The translations under genes and the position numbers were made by a program. From Clostridia bacterium (GTDB lineage Bacteria > Bacillota > Clostridia > Lachnospirales > Lachnospiraceae), in contig SAAB01000009.1 of assembly GCA_009929615.1 (NCBI GenBank), positions 1-64,000 on the forward strand: a DNA stretch of 64,000 bases, written 5' to 3'. Below are positions 14,430-22,907 of the stretch, in pieces; position 1 is the stretch's first letter; every line of letters begins with the position of its first letter. Below the pieces are notes generated by a model that worked only from the letters and a program-made list of their open reading frames with translations, ran no database searches and was not told the origin of the DNA.

Positions 14430-16436
14430 ATGCACATAATGAACGTGGATATTGAGACCTATTCGGATGTAGATATCAGAGAGGCTGGGGCTTATGCGTA
14501 TGCACAAAGCCCCACCTTTGAAATATTATTGATTGGCTACCGAATTGATGGCGGACCGGTAAGGGTGCTTGATTTGACGGATGAAAAGAACCTGGGAAAA
14601 CAGGGCAACCTTTTAAACGAACGTCAAAAACAGTTCAGTATGGACTGTGATGAATTTTTTAATGCTCTGATTTCCCCGGATTATATAAAGACGGCGTACA
14701 ATGCCAACTTTGAACGCACCTGTCTTTCATCTTTTTTAAAAGAACCTATGCCACCGGAACAGTGGCGGTGCAGCGCAGTTCGTGCAGCCACACTGGGACT
14801 GCCGGCAACCCTTGGCGCTGTGGGTGAGGCTTTAGGCCTTCCCGAGGATAAGCAGAAGGATAAGATAGGAAAAAGCTTAATCCAGTATTTCTGCAAGCCT
14901 TGCAAGCCCACAAAAACCAATGGTGAGCGGACGCGTAACCTGCCGGAAGACGCTCCCGAAAAATGGCAGCAGTTTGTGGAATACAACCGACAGGATGTGG
15001 TTACAGAGAGCGCTATATTAGATAAGCTATCCGTTTATCCAATTCCGAAAAATGAACAGAACCTGTGGGAACTGGACCAGAAGATGAACGATAACGGCGT
15101 CCGTTTGGATATGCCTTTTGTAGAAAAGATACTGGATTATGATGCCGTGTATCAGGAACGGTTAAAGGCAGAAGCCAGAGACATTACAGGACTTGATAAT
15201 CCAAACAGCTTGGCACAGCTAAAAGAATGGTATAGAGAGAAGTTTGATGTAGAAATTAAGAGCCTTACGAAGGACACCATCCCTGAGATTATTAAATCCT
15301 TGGACGGCCACCCGAATGCCGTCCGAATGCTTAAAATCAGGCAGGAACTTGGGAAAACGTCCACCAAGAAATATGCAGCCATGAAAAATGCCGTGTGTAA
15401 AGATAACCGGCTTCGGGGCATCCTGCAGTTTTATGGGGCCAACCGGACGGGACGATGGGCCGGGCGAATCGTGCAGGTACATAACCTGCCACAGAATAAG
15501 ATTCCAGACATTGACCTCGCCAGAGAGCTTGTGGCATCGGGTGACTTTAAAACCTTAGAGATGCTTTTTGAGGGAACGCCCTTTGTACTCTCCCAGCTGA
15601 TTTGTACAGCTTTTATTCCATCGGACGGGTGCAGGTTCTGTGTGGCAGACTTTTCCGCCATCGAGGCCAGAGTAATAGCCTGGCTGGCCGGTGAGCAGTG
15701 GCGGTTAGATGTTTTTAGGACCCACGGCAAAATCTACGAAGCCTCGGCTTCTCAGATGTTTCACGTGCCCTTAGAAAATATTAAAAAAGGCAGTAAGTTA
15801 AGACAGCAGGGGAAAGTCGCAGAACTGGCTCTTGGATATGGCGGTGCCTTTGGGGCAATTAAAGCCATGGATAAGGATGGCAGTATCCCGGATGATGAAA
15901 TCCCAATGCTTGTGGCTAACTGGCGGAAAGCCAGTCCTAATATATGCAAGTTCTGGCGAAGCGCAGAGATGGCGGCTAAAACAGCCATACAGGAACGGCG
16001 GACAGTTAAGCTTAAGAATGGCATTGCCTTTTCCTATATTAATCAGATTCTCTTTATTACGCTGTTGTCCGGACGAAAGTTAGCTTACTATGACGCAAAA
16101 CTTGAAGAAACCGGAAAAGGTGAATCTATCACCTACGCGGGAGTGGAACAGCAGACCAAACGCTGGGGACGGTTAGAGACCTGGGGTGGTAAGCTGGTCG
16201 AAAATATCGTCCAAGCAACTGCAAGAGACTGTCTGGCTGTGACGATGCAGAGAGTATCTAATGCAGGCTATGACATAGTCATGCACGTACATGATGAGAT
16301 TATATGTGATGTACCTAAGACAGATAAGGATGCCTTAAAAACAATAACAGATATTATGGCAGAGCCTGTGCCCTGGGGAGAAGGTCTTCCTCTTCGCGGG
16401 GACGGGTACGAAACGGCGTTTTATAAAAAAGATTAA
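14430..16436 (+). CDS. Phage family A DNA polymerase
   Basis: A 668-residue polymerase with 3'-5' exonuclease and polymerase domains. Exonuclease: VDIETYSDVD (ExoI) and YNRQDVVTES (ExoIII). Polymerase: motif A VADFSAIEARVIAWLAGE, motif B around KLRQQGKVAELALGYGG, motif C VMHVHDEIICDVP. All catalytic acids are present. It replicates the phage genome, probably with VapE as primase/helicase. A second in-frame ATG at 14439 is possible. Confidence 0.95.
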   Translation: MHIMNVDIETYSDVDIREAGAYAYAQSPTFEILLIGYRIDGGPVRVLDLTDEKNLGKQGNLLNERQKQFSMDCDEFFNALISPDYIKTAYNANFERTCLSSFLKEPMPPEQWRCSAVRAATLGLPATLGAVGEALGLPEDKQKDKIGKSLIQYFCKPCKPTKTNGERTRNLPEDAPEKWQQFVEYNRQDVVTESAILDKLSVYPIPKNEQNLWELDQKMNDNGVRLDMPFVEKILDYDAVYQERLKAEARDITGLDNPNSLAQLKEWYREKFDVEIKSLTKDTIPEIIKSLDGHPNAVRMLKIRQELGKTSTKKYAAMKNAVCKDNRLRGILQFYGANRTGRWAGRIVQVHNLPQNKIPDIDLARELVASGDFKTLEMLFEGTPFVLSQLICTAFIPSDGCRFCVADFSAIEARVIAWLAGEQWRLDVFRTHGKIYEASASQMFHVPLENIKKGSKLRQQGKVAELALGYGGAFGAIKAMDKDGSIPDDEIPMLVANWRKASPNICKFWRSAEMAAKTAIQERRTVKLKNGIAFSYINQILFITLLSGRKLAYYDAKLEETGKGESITYAGVEQQTKRWGRLETWGGKLVENIVQATARDCLAVTMQRVSNAGYDIVMHVHDEIICDVPKTDKDALKTITDIMAEPVPWGEGLPLRGDGYETAFYKKD

Positions 16437-16447
16437 AGAGGGAAGCT

Positions 16448-18937
16448 ATGAGTGCTTATAAGATTGAGGATTATAAATTAAATATTAAATACGATGGCCC
16501 CCTGCAGATAGCTACAGGTAAGAACCGGATGGAAAAGGTCTGGAAGAATAAGACGTTCACCTGGTCTGGGCTCTTAGCAAAGCTTAACAAACCTGTACAG
16601 ACCTCGGAGACCTGTGCAGAATACATTTCCATGCCTAAGGCAGAACAGGACCGGATTAAGGATGTTGGCGGGTTTGTCGGGGGAAGGCTTAAGAATGGCC
16701 GGAGAAAATCTGACAGTGTTGCATCCAGACAGATTATAACACTGGATGCAGACTTTGCACCCGTGGGGCTTACAGATACTTTATATCTGTATATAGAGGG
16801 TGCCTATGCGGTGTATTCGACACATAAGCACCAGCCGGAGAAACCAAGGCTTAGAATCCTTATTCCTCTGGACAGGGAGGTAACACCGGATGAATATGAG
16901 GCCATATCCAGAAAGATAGCAGAGAACATAGGTATTGATTTTTTCGATGATACCACCTACCAGCCCAGCCGTCTGATGTATTGGGGCTCGGTGGCCAGTG
17001 ATGGCCAGTATATATTTGAATATTCCGATGAGGAATGGATAAAGGCGGATGATATTCTGTCCCAGTATGCCGACTGGATGGATACAAGCTGCTGGCCAGA
17101 AAGCAGCCGGACAGTTAAAAACAGACAGCACACAGCCAAGAAACAGGGTGACCCTTGCGAGAAAAAGGGGCTTATTGGTGCATTCTGCCGGACCTATTCC
17201 ATTGAGTTGGCCATTGATACTTTTTTAAGTGACGTGTACCTTCCATGTGCAATGCCTGGAAGATATACCTATGCAGAGGGTTCCACAGCTGCAGGTCTTG
17301 TGCTCTATGATGATAAATTTGCTTACAGCAATCATGCGACAGACCCCGCCGGGGGGAAGCTGTGTAATGCCTTTGACCTGGTCCGTATTCATAAGTTTGG
17401 CCTCCAGGATGATGAAGTTCCGGAAGACACTGCACCTACAAAGCTTCCAAGTTATAAAGCCATGATGGATTTTATCCAGAAGGATGAAGACACCCGGATG
17501 ACAGTAGGACGTGAGCACCAGCAGGAGGCGCTGTCTGATTTTTCGGAAGATGCTGATAGATGGCTGGCAGCTCTGGAAGTTAAGGAAAATGGCGAGTATA
17601 AGAACAGTTTAAATAACGTGCTGGCCATTATGAAGTACGACCCACTGTTAAAGTCGATAGTCTTTAATCAGATGGCGGATAATCTGGAAATAAGAGGTGA
17701 GGTCCCCTGGCAGCATCGGGGGAAGTTCTGGCGTGATGCAGACGATGCACAGCTGGAAGCTTATTTATCCCAGTGCTACACCGAATTTTCTAAAGCACGT
17801 ATTTTATCCGCGATTACAAAAGCCGCTGATGACAGAGCTTATCACCCCGTAAGAGAGTATTTAGACGCTCTGCCGGATTGGGATAAGGTACCGAGAGTAG
17901 ACACCCTGCTTGTGGATTATCTGGGGGCGGAGGATAATGCCTACACCCGGCAGATAATCCGCAAGACTCTATGTGCTGCCATTGCCAGAGTCCAGAATCC
18001 CGGATGTAAATTTGATACCGTGCTGGTGCTGTGCGGTCCGCAGGGGATTGGAAAAAGTACCTTGATAGCAAAGCTTGGTCAGGACTGGTTTTCTGACAGC
18101 TTAAACCTTACAGACACCAAGGATAAGACGGCGGCGGAGAAGCTACAGGGGTACTGGATTATAGAAATCGGCGAGATGGCGGGTATTGGCAATGCTGGTG
18201 TAAAAACCTTAAGGAGCTTTATAACCACCCAGGATGATCGCTACAGGGCCTCCTACGGCCGACGTGTGAGCTCCCATCCGAGACAGTGTATCTTAATTGG
18301 TACCACAAACTCAGAGGATGGGTATTTAAACGATGTAGAGGGCGGCAGGCGGTTTTGGCCGGTGAATGTACCCTGTATTGGGAAGAAAAAAGTCTGGGAT
18401 ATAAGCAGAGAAGAGGTAGACCAGATATGGGCCGAAGTGAAGTGCCTGTATGAGTCCGGGGAATCTTTATTGCTGTCCGGTGATGTGGCCAGAGAAGCGA
18501 TTAAGCGGCAGAAGGCAGCCCTGATATCCGACCCCAGAGAGGAAAAGGTCCGTGAATATTTAGACACCCGGCTTCCGGAGGACTGGTACAAAAGAGACCT
18601 TGATAAGAGACGGGATTTTCTTTATGGCTCTGAACGGCCAATGCCAGAAGCTACAAGGATGCGTGAATTTGTATGCGCACAGGAGATATGGTGTGAGTGT
18701 TTTGGTAACAGTCTCACAAAGATGGAATCCAAGGATACCTATACCATAAAAAAGATAATGGCGCGTATGGAAGACTGGGAAGCATCCGGAGAACGACAGC
18801 GTTTAGGTGCTGAGTATGGAAGGCAGAGGGTGTATAAAAGAGCGGGACAACTATGGGACAACACCTGGGACAACCCAGATTTTTTGGGACAACCTCAAAG
18901 GACAACGGGGACAACTTGGGACAACCTCAAAAAATAG
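16448..18937 (+). CDS. VapE-family phage primase/helicase
   Basis: An 829-residue protein. The N-terminal third resembles a primase-polymerase domain (ITLDADFAPVG, PRLRILIPLDREVTPDEY). The C-terminal half is the VirE/VapE ATPase: Walker A LCGPQGIGKST (about residues 529-539), acidic Walker B region IIEIGEMAG, and the LIGTTNSEDGYLND sensor. It likely opens and primes the phage origin. The last 32 residues (WDNTWDN..., TTWDNLKK) are encoded by an array of GGGACAAC repeats, so this end of the gene may double as the origin. GAGGGAAGC precedes the start. Confidence 0.92.
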   Translation: MSAYKIEDYKLNIKYDGPLQIATGKNRMEKVWKNKTFTWSGLLAKLNKPVQTSETCAEYISMPKAEQDRIKDVGGFVGGRLKNGRRKSDSVASRQIITLDADFAPVGLTDTLYLYIEGAYAVYSTHKHQPEKPRLRILIPLDREVTPDEYEAISRKIAENIGIDFFDDTTYQPSRLMYWGSVASDGQYIFEYSDEEWIKADDILSQYADWMDTSCWPESSRTVKNRQHTAKKQGDPCEKKGLIGAFCRTYSIELAIDTFLSDVYLPCAMPGRYTYAEGSTAAGLVLYDDKFAYSNHATDPAGGKLCNAFDLVRIHKFGLQDDEVPEDTAPTKLPSYKAMMDFIQKDEDTRMTVGREHQQEALSDFSEDADRWLAALEVKENGEYKNSLNNVLAIMKYDPLLKSIVFNQMADNLEIRGEVPWQHRGKFWRDADDAQLEAYLSQCYTEFSKARILSAITKAADDRAYHPVREYLDALPDWDKVPRVDTLLVDYLGAEDNAYTRQIIRKTLCAAIARVQNPGCKFDTVLVLCGPQGIGKSTLIAKLGQDWFSDSLNLTDTKDKTAAEKLQGYWIIEIGEMAGIGNAGVKTLRSFITTQDDRYRASYGRRVSSHPRQCILIGTTNSEDGYLNDVEGGRRFWPVNVPCIGKKKVWDISREEVDQIWAEVKCLYESGESLLLSGDVAREAIKRQKAALISDPREEKVREYLDTRLPEDWYKRDLDKRRDFLYGSERPMPEATRMREFVCAQEIWCECFGNSLTKMESKDTYTIKKIMARMEDWEASGERQRLGAEYGRQRVYKRAGQLWDNTWDNPDFLGQPQRTTGTTWDNLKK

Positions 18938-19000
18938 GTTGTCACACAATAACTACAGTAAGTAAAAGGGTTTAGAGGTTGTTGTGACAACTGGGACAAC
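18844..19000. repeat. GGGACAAC iteron-like array, candidate replication origin
   Basis: GGGACAAC starts at 18844, 18855, 18867, 18886, 18908, 18918 and 18993, with GGACAAC at 18900. Inverted GGTTGTC copies occur at 18937 and near 19090, and a palindrome GTTGTGACAAC at 18981-18991. Several spacings are near one helical turn (10-13 bp). An AT-rich stretch follows (19010-19060). This fits iterons plus a DNA-unwinding element. Confidence 0.55.
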
Positions 19001-19117
19001 CTTTATCCCTTATAGCTTAAATTAATAAATATATAGGTATATATAGTAAAAACCACGTTATATGTACTCATACGCGTGTGAGGTGTCACGGTTGTCACAG
19101 ACCAATTTTAAAGAAGG

Positions 19118-19420
19118 ATGATTGATTTGTTAGAAAAAGATATTGAAGCATGGTTGAATAAAAAAATAAAAGAACTCGGAGGATTATCCTTCAAGTTCGT
19201 GTCTCCGGAAAATCCGGGAGTGCCAGATAGGATTTACATATTCCCAGAAGGACGCGTTTACTTTGTTGAATTAAAGACAGAGATAGGACGGATGTCCAAC
19301 ATCCAGAAGCGGCAGAGAGAACGGCTTGTGGAAAAAGGCTGCAGGTTTTACCTGGTTAAGGGGATGAACCAGGCCAGAGAGTTTGTGAAGGAGATACAGC
19401 ATGAAATTTGTGCCCCATGA
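19118..19420 (+). CDS. VRR-NUC domain nuclease
   Basis: A 100-residue stand-alone VRR-NUC protein. The nuclease core is visible: the NPGVPDRIYIFPEGRVYFVELKTE stretch with Asp, Glu and Lys of the PD-(D/E)XK fold (GVPDR..., VELK), then GRMSNIQKRQRERL. Such phage nucleases often act on branched DNA and sit before an SNF2 helicase, as here. The annotated ATG has AAGAAGG almost touching it; a TTG at 19127 has better spacing and may be the true start. Confidence 0.9.
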   Translation: MIDLLEKDIEAWLNKKIKELGGLSFKFVSPENPGVPDRIYIFPEGRVYFVELKTEIGRMSNIQKRQRERLVEKGCRFYLVKGMNQAREFVKEIQHEICAP

Positions 19421-20768
19421 GTACCAGAAATATGCTAAAGAAAAATTAATAGAACTACCAGAGACAGGGCTCTTTCTTGACATGGGACTCGGTAAAACGG
19501 TAACGACACTGACAGCCATAGATGAACTGCTTAACGACCTTTTTTTGGTGAACAGGGTCCTTGTAATAGCACCTAAGCGGGTGGCAGAGGATACCTGGAC
19601 AACAGAATCTGAGAAATGGGACCATCTAAAGCATTTAAAGATTTCCCGGGTTTTGGGAACACCAAAAGAGCGAATGGCAGCTTTAAACCAGACAGCAGAC
19701 ATCTATGTTATCAACCGTGAGAATGTGGTCTGGCTGGTGGATTTGTACCGCAAGGCCTGGCCCTTTGACATGGTTGTGGTGGATGAGCTATCTAGCTTTA
19801 AGTCGAACAAGGCTAAGCGGTTTAAAGCACTCCGACAGATAAGACCCTTGGTTAAACGGTTTGTGGGACTAACGGGCACACCATCACCCAACGGGTTACT
19901 GGATTTGTGGCCACAGCTGTATTTGATTGACAGAGGCCAGAGACTGGGTAAGACAATAACCGGATACCGGGACAGATACTTTTGTCCTGGAAGGTCTAAC
20001 GGCTATGTGGTTTATTCCTATGAGCCTAAGCCGGGAGCGGATGAAGCCATTCATGAAAAGATATCCGACATCTGCATATCCATGAAAGCCGAAGACTATC
20101 TGAGGATGCCTGAGCTAATCGTTAACGATATTGACGTCCAGCTGAATGATAAGGAGATGGCTACATATCATGAGCTTGAAAAAGAACATCTCATGGGGAT
20201 TGACGGCGAACAGGTTACAGCCCTTACAGCGGCCACAGTGTATAACAAGCTGCTGCAGATGGCCAATGGCAGTGTATATGGGGATGATGGTGTGGCGGTG
20301 GAAATCCACCGGCGAAAAATAGAAGCCCTGGAAGAGATCATTGACACAGCCCAGGGACAGCCGGTATTGGTTTTTTACAATTACCGCCATGACTATGACC
20401 GTCTGATGGAGTCTTTTAAATCTTATCAGCCCAGAACGCTTAGAAACCAGCAGGATATTATAGCTTGGAATGAGGGCAGGATTCCACTGCTTCTGGCACA
20501 GCCTGCCAGCATGGGCCATGGTCTTAACATACAGGCAGGAGGTCACATTATTGTCTGGTTCGGGCTTAATTGGAGTTTGGAGTTATACCAGCAGGCCAAT
20601 GCAAGATTATACAGACAGGGGCAGAAGCAGGGTGTTATCATCCACCGCCTGATATCCAAAGGCACCGTGGATGAGGACGTGATTAAACGTCTTGAGAGTA
20701 AAGACCAGACCCAGGAAGAACTGATGATGGCACTTAAAGCAAGAATTGAGAGGTATAAAAATGATTAA
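19401..20768 (+). CDS. SNF2-family DEAD-like helicase
   Basis: A 455-residue SF2 ATPase. Motif I LDMGLGKTVTTLTA (Walker A), motif II VVVDELSSFKS, motif III LTGTPSPN, and the C-terminal motifs GLNIQAGGHIIVWFGL and QQANARLYRQGQKQ (motif VI). It overlaps the VRR-NUC gene by 20 bp, so the two are probably co-translated and act together in phage DNA repair, recombination or replication-fork handling. Confidence 0.92.
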   Translation: MKFVPHEYQKYAKEKLIELPETGLFLDMGLGKTVTTLTAIDELLNDLFLVNRVLVIAPKRVAEDTWTTESEKWDHLKHLKISRVLGTPKERMAALNQTADIYVINRENVVWLVDLYRKAWPFDMVVVDELSSFKSNKAKRFKALRQIRPLVKRFVGLTGTPSPNGLLDLWPQLYLIDRGQRLGKTITGYRDRYFCPGRSNGYVVYSYEPKPGADEAIHEKISDICISMKAEDYLRMPELIVNDIDVQLNDKEMATYHELEKEHLMGIDGEQVTALTAATVYNKLLQMANGSVYGDDGVAVEIHRRKIEALEEIIDTAQGQPVLVFYNYRHDYDRLMESFKSYQPRTLRNQQDIIAWNEGRIPLLLAQPASMGHGLNIQAGGHIIVWFGLNWSLELYQQANARLYRQGQKQGVIIHRLISKGTVDEDVIKRLESKDQTQEELMMALKARIERYKND

Positions 20769-20928
20769 TGTCAGACGATTGATAGAGAACAGGATTCCGG
20801 CACCCTGCTGTGAAGCTTGCCACGAAAAAATAAAACCCGAAGAAGCACCCGAGGTGGAGTATGTGAAAACAAAACGTGGCACACAGCTGTTTATACATAA
20901 AAAGTGTGTGGAAAAAGTTTGGAGGTAG
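20761..20928 (+). CDS. Small Cys-cluster protein 1
   Basis: A 55-residue protein with CCEACHEKIKPEEAPE and a later HKKCVEK: a possible zinc site. It overlaps the helicase stop. The start ATG at 20761 is preferred over one five codons upstream because the reading is tightly coupled to GAGAGG just before it. Function unknown. Confidence 0.65.
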   Translation: MINVRRLIENRIPAPCCEACHEKIKPEEAPEVEYVKTKRGTQLFIHKKCVEKVWR

Positions 20929-20933
20929 AAAAT

Positions 20934-21011
20934 ATGTGCGAACAATGTAAACATAGACCTTACTGCCCGTGTAAAGGTAAGGACCACTGGTGTGGGAATT
21001 TTAGGAGGTAG
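20934..21011 (+). CDS. Tiny Cys-cluster protein 2 (25 residues)
   Basis: MCEQCKHRPYCPCKGKDHWC followed by five residues: six cysteines and two histidines in 25 residues. GGAGGTAG lies 7 bases upstream, and its last codons form the ribosome site of the next gene. Too small for standard gene finders. The spacing of cysteines suggests a zinc knuckle. Confidence 0.6.
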   Translation: MCEQCKHRPYCPCKGKDHWCGNFRR

Positions 21012-21017
21012 ATGCAG

Positions 21018-21233
21018 ATGCTTAATTTAACAGAAATAAACGGTGTACCGATTAATCCGACAATAACGGACAAGCTGGCATTAATGGCGTATAACGTGCT
21101 TAGGACTTATTGCAGGGAGCAGGGTCCTGAGACGTGTAGCAAGTGTGTGTTTTACAAAGGCAATAAAGACAGATGGCAGTGTCTGGTTTGTGATGGCGAG
21201 GCACCGGAAGATTGGAAGGATATGGAGTTATGA
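21018..21233 (+). CDS. Small Cys-cluster protein 3
   Basis: A 71-residue protein with CREQGPETCSKCVFYK and WQCLVCDGE, two CxxC pairs suited to zinc. The ATG at 21018 is chosen because AGGAGGTAG (21003-21011) is 7-9 bases away; the ATG at 21012 is too close. Its stop overlaps the next start. Function unknown. Confidence 0.65.
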   Translation: MLNLTEINGVPINPTITDKLALMAYNVLRTYCREQGPETCSKCVFYKGNKDRWQCLVCDGEAPEDWKDMEL

Positions 21234-21385
21234 AGAATGAATGTAAGAACTGCACAGACCAGTATAAAAAAGAGCATGGCTGTCCGATTGGGAAAAGTGA
21301 TACCTACGTTTTAGCCTGCCAGGTTGAGCATTCCCGGATAGCTTGGAGAGACGGGATAATGCGTAAATTTGAAAGGAGAGAGTAG
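21230..21385 (+). CDS. Small Cys-cluster protein 4 (51 residues)
   Basis: MKNECKNCTDQYKKEHGCPI plus a later CQVEH: a CxxC pair and two further cysteines. It starts with a 4-base overlap with the previous gene (ATGA) and ends with the ribosome site of the next gene in its last codons. Missed by length-limited searches but fits the tight operon. Confidence 0.65.
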   Translation: MKNECKNCTDQYKKEHGCPIGKSDTYVLACQVEHSRIAWRDGIMRKFERRE

Positions 21386-21628
21386 ATGATAACTAATGTT
21401 AAACTGGATGGAAAAGGAGCGGAAAAGCTTGCCAATGGCATTATCATACAGGTGGTTAAGGATTACCGTGAGGCATTAAAAACGCTTAAAAAGCATCCAC
21501 GTGACACGGATGCCAGGGGAGTTAAAAATGAGTGTGAGCGATTTTTTAGAAGCCAGTGGTACAGCCAGCTGACAAACGTTGATGGAGAATTTATAATCAG
21601 ACGGATAATGGAAGAGGTAAAAAAATGA
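21386..21628 (+). CDS. Phage protein of unknown function
   Basis: An 80-residue, mostly helical and charged protein (REALKTLKKHPRDTDARGVKNE). AAAGGAGAG lies upstream and the stop overlaps the next start. It resembles small phage proteins found before the DUF1492/ArpU-type late regulator; no motif is seen. Confidence 0.65.
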   Translation: MITNVKLDGKGAEKLANGIIIQVVKDYREALKTLKKHPRDTDARGVKNECERFFRSQWYSQLTNVDGEFIIRRIMEEVKK

Positions 21629-22050
21629 CGGCGAAGGAATATCTACAAGAAATCCGTAAATTGGATTTATACATAAACCAGAAACAGACAGAATACGACG
21701 CCCTGTACAAGCTTAGGGGTGGTGCCGGGGGTATTGATTATGCACAGGAACGTGTTCAGACTTGCCCAGACGGCCAAGGATTCACGAAAATATCGGATGG
21801 GTTGGTTGACCTGCAAAAAGAAATAAACGCCCAGATTGACCGATTTTACAATCTTCGGAATGAACGCATTGACCAGATACAGCAGATGGACAAGCCAGAG
21901 CATACGGATATCCTGTTTAGGCGGTATGTGCAATATGAGTCATTTGAGAGGATATCTTATGATATGGGTTACTCATACAAGTCTGCTTGCAACCTTCATG
22001 GTGCTGCTTTGACGGAATTTTTTTATAAATTTCTAAAAGATGTGGACTAA
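21625..22050 (+). CDS. DUF1492-like sigma-region-4-type phage regulator
   Basis: A 141-residue protein with an N-terminal helical part (TAKEYLQEIRKLDLYINQKQ), a central coiled coil, and a C-terminal HTH reminiscent of sigma region 4 (YVQYESFERISYDMGYSYKSACNLHGAAL). In clostridial phages such DUF1492/ArpU-like proteins are the last early gene and switch on late transcription. The following 360-bp gap would then hold the late promoter. Confidence 0.75.
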   Translation: MTAKEYLQEIRKLDLYINQKQTEYDALYKLRGGAGGIDYAQERVQTCPDGQGFTKISDGLVDLQKEINAQIDRFYNLRNERIDQIQQMDKPEHTDILFRRYVQYESFERISYDMGYSYKSACNLHGAALTEFFYKFLKDVD

Positions 22051-22311
22051 TGTGGAAAATTTTAAAAAAAAGTATGATATTATGATAGTGTGGTTTTTTG
22101 GTAAGAGTCCATAGGGACCTCCTTTCTGATAAAGTATTTTTTCTCCGGTCTGCCGGTGTGTCATAGCCCGGTAGACTACTCAAGTTGGCAGCGTATATCT
22201 TTAAACTGTCGGTCCCGGGGGTCCGGGACAGCAGCCCCCACACCTCTTTGCAATGTGTCAAATGGGGGCACATATGTTAACTAAATTTCTTTACATACAT
22301 TCTTCTAAAAG

Positions 22312-22338
22312 CACCCTATAGCAATATGGGGTGTTTTT
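22312..22338 (+). terminator. Terminator 1 before terS
   Basis: CACCCTATA (22312-22320) pairs with TATGGGGTG (22325-22333), followed by TTTTT. Confidence 0.75.
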
Positions 22339-22361
22339 GTAAATAACAATAACAAACACAG

Positions 22362-22385
22362 AGCACCCTCAGGGGTGCTTTTCTT
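22362..22385 (+). terminator. Terminator 2 before terS
   Basis: AGCACCC (22362-22368) pairs with GGGTGCT (22373-22379), followed by TTTTCTT. In tandem with terminator 1, it isolates early from late transcription. Confidence 0.75.
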
Positions 22386-22409
22386 ATACCCTTAAGGAGG
22401 TGAGCCCAG

Positions 22410-22907
22410 GTGACAGAAAAACAAAAGATATTTGCAGATGAGTATTTAATAGATCTCAACGCCACAAGGGCTTACCGGGTGGCTTATCCATCGGTCAAGA
22501 AGGATGCTGCTGCCGCCGTAAACGGTAGCAAGCTGCTAAGAAATACTAATGTTTCAGAATACATCAAAGAAATGCTTGAAAAGATGAATTCCGAACGCGT
22601 TGCCGATGTGCAGGAAGTGATGGAATATCTTACTTCGGTCATGCGGCGAGAAAAGAAAGAATGCGTTGTTGTTACGATATCCAGGGAGCGGTCAACCTAT
22701 GTCAAGGACGATAATGGAACGCCTCGAAAACAGACCATCAAGGAAGAGATTCCCCAGATTGTAGAAATTCCAGCCAAGCTGTCGGATGCCAATAAGGCTG
22801 CGGAGTTGCTAGGTAAGAGATTTAGCCTATTCTCTGGCGATAAAGATACAGACAAGCCAATCCAGATAACCTTTGTAAAAGCGAGTGATTCACATGATGA
22901 CGGATAA
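22410..22907 (+). CDS. terS: Terminase small subunit
   Basis: A 165-residue protein of the Terminase_2 family: [22 protein letters not shown] and [21 protein letters not shown] form the N-terminal HTH DNA-binding domain; [27 protein letters not shown] is the C-terminal oligomerisation and large-subunit contact region. It recognises the phage packaging site. The GTG start at 22410 has AAGGAGGTG 7 bases upstream. Confidence 0.93.
   Translation: MTEKQKIFADEYLIDLNATRAYRVAYPSVKKDAAAAVNGSKLLRNTNVSEYIKEMLEKMNSERVADVQEVMEYLTSVMRREKKECVVVTISRERSTYVKDDNGTPRKQTIKEEIPQIVEIPAKLSDANKAAELLGKRFSLFSGDKDTDKPIQITFVKASDSHDDG

Larger units (their letters stand above)
22051..22409. other. Structured intergenic region before terminase
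   Basis: No convincing gene. It holds an 11-base match to the 16S rRNA 3' end (ACCTCCTTTCT, 22117-22127), a GC-rich hairpin GTCCCGG/CCGGGAC (22212-22229), a longer stem GCCCCCA/TGGGGGC (22234-22269) and two tandem terminators. Candidate contents are the late promoter and the cos or pac site; none is proven. Confidence 0.5.

Noticed and set aside
20115-20546. Minus-strand 143-codon frame inside the SNF2 gene.
   Set aside because: Fully antisense to well-conserved helicase motifs, no ribosome site, no recognisable motif.
22070-22127. Minus-strand 10-codon peptide with a perfect ribosome site.
   Set aside because: Too short to support as a gene and opposite to all neighbours; kept only as part of the gap finding.
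22140-22240. A tRNA-like pattern (AAGTTGGCAG and a GC-rich T-arm-like stem).
   Set aside because: No anticodon stem pairs correctly, the T-loop consensus is missing, and acceptor ends do not match.
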